A stretch of 24,092 nucleotides of DNA from JAXGPP01 sp964436865 (GTDB lineage: Bacteria; Planctomycetota; Planctomycetia; Pirellulales; Thermoguttaceae): the NCBI GenBank assembly GCA_964436865.1, contig CAYTFK010000071.1, positions 1 to 24,092 of the forward strand, written 5' to 3'. Under the pieces are notes generated by a model, which saw only the letters and a list, made by a program, of their open reading frames with translations, searched no databases and was not told the DNA's origin. Shown here piece by piece: positions 20,511 through 24,092 of the stretch (positions are counted from its first letter, which is position 1; every line of letters starts with the position of its first letter). The position numbers and the translations under genes were made by a program.

Positions 20511-20771
20511 ATGGCCCGCGGAGCGTCAGATCTCCGGTTGCTGCTTGCCCTGATCTGGGGATTCCCTGCCAAGGTGCTTATCGGGCTGGTGCGCGTTTAC
20601 CAGTACACAATCAGCCCGCTGATTGGCCAGCGATGCCGGTTCTACCCGAGTTGCAGCAACTACTTTATCGAGGCGGTCCGCAAGTACGGCGCGATTCGCG
20701 GATCGATCCGTGGCGTCTGGCGGATCCTGCGCTGCAATCCCTGGAATCCGGGCGGCATCGATCCCCCGTAA
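20511..20771 (+). CDS. yidD: Membrane protein insertion efficiency factor YidD
   Basis: This 86-residue peripheral membrane protein assists insertion of membrane proteins near the YidC insertase. The family core is complete: YQYTISPLIGQRCRFYPSCS, then NYFIEAVRKYGAIRG, then RILRCNPWNPGG, with three conserved cysteines in the RCRFYPSC and RCNPW motifs. An amphipathic N-terminal helix lies at about 9-28. The length is typical. The gene sits 22 nt after rnpA, the classical location, but yidC does not follow here; the next gene is an SNF2 helicase after 175 nt. The ATG at 20511 directly abuts an in-frame TAA, so no upstream extension is possible. There is no clear Shine-Dalgarno, so translational coupling to rnpA or to the tiny upstream ORF is possible. 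Confidence 0.96.
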   Translation: MARGASDLRLLLALIWGFPAKVLIGLVRVYQYTISPLIGQRCRFYPSCSNYFIEAVRKYGAIRGSIRGVWRILRCNPWNPGGIDPP

Positions 20772-20812
20772 CGGGCACCCGCAAGCTGGCTTTCACCACC
20801 TCGGGGGAGCTG

Positions 20813-20840
20813 GTGACCTGACGGCCTTAGCGTGTATAAC
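20813..20840 (+). promoter_or_regulatory. Candidate promoter of the SNF2 gene
   Basis: GTGACC (4/6) and TATAAC (5/6) are separated by 16 nt, in the 175-nt gap after yidD. The predicted leader is about 100 nt. The gap holds no other recognisable element. Confidence 0.3.
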
Positions 20841-20946
20841 TGGGGGATCATGTAGGAAGCTTTCAGCCGCTTCTTTCCGGCTGCCGGGCCAAGGACGCCG
20901 CTCCACTGCCACCCGCTGCCGTCACTGTCGCGGGAGTCTTTTTTCC

Positions 20947-23900
20947 ATGCCGCTCGCCGATCGTTGCCGGAACGAGTTTTTCAGCGAATGCCTTTCTCGT
21001 GGAGAGTCAATCGTCGACCAGGGCATGGTCGTCGCACGGTCGAAGGGTGACAAGGCGGCCGTGGCGTTTGTTCCCGACAAAGGGCGGACCCATGAGGTGA
21101 CGATTGACTGGAGCCGTGCTGGCGCAGGCGAGTTGCAGGCGGTCTGTCAGTGCCGCGACTACAATCGCGGCGAGAACTGTGCCCATCTTTGGGCCGCCAT
21201 CCTTGAAGCCGACCGCTTCGGCTGGACGGCGACCGCCTTGGGCAAGCGGCGTCTCCATATCTTTGAACCCGGCGACCCCGACGACCTCGACTACGACGAA
21301 GACGAGTATGTCGACGAGGATGACGAAGACGACGAAGATGACGAGCCGTACGACGAAGACTATGAAGATGAGAACGAATACGGGGGCATTCCGCTTCCGG
21401 GCGTACCGGTTTTCAGCGGCGCCCGTCTGGGATTGACCCGGCAGCCCTACCTCCCGCCGCCGCGTTCCTTGGGCGGAGCCGGTCCAAAGTCGACGAGGAG
21501 AAAACCCGATTGGCACGAGTCCCTGCTGGCATTGCAGGGCTACTACGGGTCTTCCCCCGCGACGGTGCCATTTGGGGTGAAGGAGCGGGAGATCTTCTAT
21601 CTGCTCGATCCGGTGCAGATGGCGGTCTCGAAGCAATTCACCATCTCGTTCGTTCACCGCGAACGAAAGATGAATGGTGAGTTCGGCAAGTTCAAGTCAC
21701 TCCGCGTGGACCCGCCGAATATCGACAGGGACTTCCGGGGAGAAGACCGCGAATTGCTCCGTTTGCTGACGCGTCTGGGCAGCAGTGAGTACGGCGCAAC
21801 GTACTGGTACCAGCCGCGAGTGGAGCATGCGACCCTGGACCCGTCGCTGTTCGGCTACGTACTTCCTCGGTTGTGCGCCACGGGGCGGTTCTGCTTGTCT
21901 CTCGTCAATGACTCCGACGAGGACGCCCTGCGGCCGCTGGCCTGGGATGACGGGCCGCCCTGGCGATTCCGCGTGTGCGTTTCCGCCGAGCCGGAATCGG
22001 GGCAGTGGATCATCAGCGGCGAGTATTACCGCGACGACGGTCAGCGGGTGGTCAGGCCGGTGATGGTTCACGAAGCCGGCATCATCATGATCGATGACCG
22101 ATTCGCACGTTTCGATGCGGGCCGGCACTTCGGCTGGTCGGTGATCCTGCACCACAACGAACTGCACGTGGCCGAGAAGGAACGGCATGGATTCCTCTCC
22201 AAGCTGCTGGAGGCCGGTGAATTGCCGGAGATCCGCTGGCCCGAAGATACCGCGGTTGTTTTTGAGCGCGGCGTCCCGCAAGGCAAATTGCAGGTCGACG
22301 CGCCCATTCCCAGCCAACCGCAGCGACTGTATGCAAAGATCTCCTTCCTCTATGGCGACCGGAGCTTCCAAGTCGGCCAGCGGGCTGTGGGCGCAGTCGA
22401 GCCCGGTGAGCTGAAGGTGTCGCTCCGCGACCGCGCCCGGGAGACCGAATTGCTGCGGCAACTGACCGAGGCCGGTCTGCGCCTGGAAGTCGGCTTGCCG
22501 CGCGGAGACGCGTGGTTTCCGCACAAGACGCTTCCACAGGTCGTCGAGCGCCTTGTGGCCGCCGGTTGGATGGTCGAGGCTGAGGGTCGCCTGCTGCGAA
22601 AAGCGGGCGAGTTCCGCATCAGCGTGACGACGGGGATCGACTGGTTCGAACTTGACGGCGCGTTGGATTTCGACGGGCAGTCGGTGGCGTTTCCCGCGGT
22701 CATTGCCGCCCTTCGCGACGGCAACCGCTACGTGCGGCTGGGTGACGGGACGCACGGCCTGTTGCCCGAAAAGTGGCTGGCTCAGTTCGAACGCCTGGCC
22801 GAATTGGGCCAGGCCGAGGGCGACACCCTCCGTTTTCGTCCGTCACAGGTGATGCTCCTCGACGCGATGCTCGCCGGCCAGGAGCAGGTGAAGTTCGATG
22901 AGCGATTTGAGCAGGCGCGCGAAAGGCTGCGATCGCTTCACGGCGTCGCCCCGCGTTCGGCTCCCGCCGGATTCGAGGGCGCCCTCCGACAGTACCAGCA
23001 GGAAGGGCTGGGCTGGCTCGACTTCCTCACCGAGTATGGATTCGGCGGCTGCCTCGCCGACGACATGGGACTGGGCAAGACCGTGCAGGTGCTCGCGTTG
23101 CTCGAGGCGCGACGGACGCGGGCGGCGACCGCCGGGCGGCGGCCGCCGTCGCTGGTCGTCGTGCCGCGGAGCCTGGTCTTCAACTGGATTGCCGAGGCCG
23201 CGCGATTCACGCCGCAGCTTCGCGTGCTCAACTTCACCGGGCTGGGGCGGAAGGAGCACATCGAGAAGCTCGACGATTACGATCTCGTGATCACCACCTA
23301 CGGCACCCTCCGCCGCGACATCGCCCGGCTCAAAGACTACCGCTTCGACATGGCGATCCTCGACGAAGCGCAGGCGATCAAGAACTCGCAGGCGCAGGTG
23401 GCCAAGGCCTGCCGGTTGCTCCAGGCGGAGCACCACCTGGCGATGACCGGCACGCCGGTTGAGAATCACCTGGGAGAGCTATGGTCGCTGTTCGAATTCC
23501 TCAACCCGGGCATGCTCGGAAGTTCGCGGACGTTCCAGGCGGCGACGAAGGCCAACGGAGAACAGGATGGGCAGGTCGAAGTCCTTGCCCGGGGACTCGC
23601 GCCGTTCATCCTCCGCCGCACCAAGCAGCAGGTGCTCAAGGAGTTGCCCGAGAAACTCGAGCAGACTCTATACTGCGAGCTGGAAGGAAAGGAACGCCAC
23701 CGCTACGACGAACTCCGCGACTTCTACCGCGCCAGTCTGCAGAAGCGGATCGAGGAGAAGGGGCTCGAGAAGACCAAGATCCACGTGCTCGAAGCCCTGC
23801 TCCGGCTCCGGCAGGCGGCTTGCCACACGGGACTGCTGGACAAGAAACTCGCCGACGGCTCGAGCGCGAAGCTGGAACTTCTGCTGGAACAGTTGAGCGA

Positions 23901-24092
23901 GGTTGTGGAAGAAGGGCACAAAGCCCTGGTGTTCTCGCAATTCGTATCGCTCTTGACCATCGTCCGGCGGCGGCTGGACGAGCGCGGCCTGACGTATGAA
24001 TATCTCGACGGCCGCACGCGGGACAGGCAAAGCCGCGTGACGCGGTTCCAGGAGGATCCCGAGTGCCCGCTGTTCCTCATCAGCCTCAAGGC
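20947..24092 (+). CDS. SWIM-domain SNF2-family helicase, partial at 3' end
   Basis: The frame is open from ATG 20947 to the window edge (1048 codons seen, no stop). A SWIM zinc finger lies at 67-80: Cys67, Cys69, Cys78 and His80 in the CxCx8CxH pattern. A highly acidic run of Asp/Glu follows at 110-144. A large region (about 150-650) probably holds the bacterial SNF2-associated domain. The SNF2 ATPase begins at about 655: motif I DDMGLGKT (705-712), motif II DEAQ (806-809) and motif III MTGTPVEN, all intact. The second RecA-like lobe starts with KALVFSQF and is cut off before its last motifs. The enzyme should be a DNA-dependent ATPase that remodels protein-DNA complexes; the bacterial role is unclear. 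GGGAG (20932-20936) with a 10-nt spacer supports the start. Confidence 0.94.
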   Translation, partial: MPLADRCRNEFFSECLSRGESIVDQGMVVARSKGDKAAVAFVPDKGRTHEVTIDWSRAGAGELQAVCQCRDYNRGENCAHLWAAILEADRFGWTATALGKRRLHIFEPGDPDDLDYDEDEYVDEDDEDDEDDEPYDEDYEDENEYGGIPLPGVPVFSGARLGLTRQPYLPPPRSLGGAGPKSTRRKPDWHESLLALQGYYGSSPATVPFGVKEREIFYLLDPVQMAVSKQFTISFVHRERKMNGEFGKFKSLRVDPPNIDRDFRGEDRELLRLLTRLGSSEYGATYWYQPRVEHATLDPSLFGYVLPRLCATGRFCLSLVNDSDEDALRPLAWDDGPPWRFRVCVSAEPESGQWIISGEYYRDDGQRVVRPVMVHEAGIIMIDDRFARFDAGRHFGWSVILHHNELHVAEKERHGFLSKLLEAGELPEIRWPEDTAVVFERGVPQGKLQVDAPIPSQPQRLYAKISFLYGDRSFQVGQRAVGAVEPGELKVSLRDRARETELLRQLTEAGLRLEVGLPRGDAWFPHKTLPQVVERLVAAGWMVEAEGRLLRKAGEFRISVTTGIDWFELDGALDFDGQSVAFPAVIAALRDGNRYVRLGDGTHGLLPEKWLAQFERLAELGQAEGDTLRFRPSQVMLLDAMLAGQEQVKFDERFEQARERLRSLHGVAPRSAPAGFEGALRQYQQEGLGWLDFLTEYGFGGCLADDMGLGKTVQVLALLEARRTRAATAGRRPPSLVVVPRSLVFNWIAEAARFTPQLRVLNFTGLGRKEHIEKLDDYDLVITTYGTLRRDIARLKDYRFDMAILDEAQAIKNSQAQVAKACRLLQAEHHLAMTGTPVENHLGELWSLFEFLNPGMLGSSRTFQAATKANGEQDGQVEVLARGLAPFILRRTKQQVLKELPEKLEQTLYCELEGKERHRYDELRDFYRASLQKRIEEKGLEKTKIHVLEALLRLRQAACHTGLLDKKLADGSSAKLELLLEQLSEVVEEGHKALVFSQFVSLLTIVRRRLDERGLTYEYLDGRTRDRQSRVTRFQEDPECPLFLISLK

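Noticed and set aside
21697..22755. 352-codon minus-strand frame
   Set aside because: It is antisense to the SNF2 gene, which is open over 1048 codons with SWIM and helicase motifs.

Overview
The window is high-GC, densely coded bacterial DNA with no rRNA, tRNA, CRISPR array, insertion sequence or phage gene that I can recognise. The gene families point to Planctomycetota, most likely a Pirellulales-type organism. The evidence is a secreted FGly-type sulfatase, an SHD1-domain protein with a Pro/Ala-rich linker, a LysM plus YkuD-like protein, a multihaem cytochrome fused to HEAT/TPR repeats, a CehA/McbA-like secreted protein, a SWIM-SNF2 helicase and frequent weak or absent Shine-Dalgarno sites. 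This assignment is from family content only.

Layout. 112-363 (-) is a small zinc-ribbon membrane protein. 538-2469 (+) holds a LysM/degenerate L,D-transpeptidase protein and pyrE. 2515-8715 (-) is a four-gene run, read right to left: a cyclophilin-like lipoprotein, a sulfatase, a cysteine-rich SufR-like HTH regulator and an octahaem cytochrome with HEAT and TPR repeats. 8996-12559 (+) is a tight three-gene ABC-2 exporter operon. 12606-18967 (-) is a five-gene run, read right to left: a CehA/McbA-like secreted protein, an OleB/haloalkane-dehalogenase-type hydrolase, a Zn/Cd/Pb P1B-ATPase, an SHD1 protein and an isochorismatase-fold hydrolase. 19137 to the window end (+) holds a DnaJ-family protein, rnpA, yidD and a SWIM/SNF2 helicase that runs off the right edge.

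How the genes work together. The clearest functional units are the ABC operon (membrane-anchored protein, ATPase and permease, joined by a 4-nt overlap and a 1-nt gap) and the dnaJ-rnpA-yidD cluster, where a J-protein gene overlaps rnpA in the place where rpmH is common elsewhere. The hydrolase and P-type ATPase genes are separated by only 5 nt, so they are probably co-transcribed, with no obvious metabolic link. The regulator may be redox- or Fe-S-sensing. It lies directly upstream of the octahaem cytochrome and has a good sigma70-like promoter overlapped by an inverted repeat. This is the best candidate for an uncharacterised regulatory-respiratory pair.

Three secreted or envelope proteins appear to have lost canonical catalytic residues: the YkuD-like domain (Cys to Ser), the cyclophilin (Arg to Gln and Gln to Leu) and the CehA/PHP-like protein (HxH motif lost). 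I see no fully convincing new multi-gene defence or biosynthetic system. No gap between genes exceeds 300 nt; the longest is 8716-8995, which carries divergent promoter candidates.
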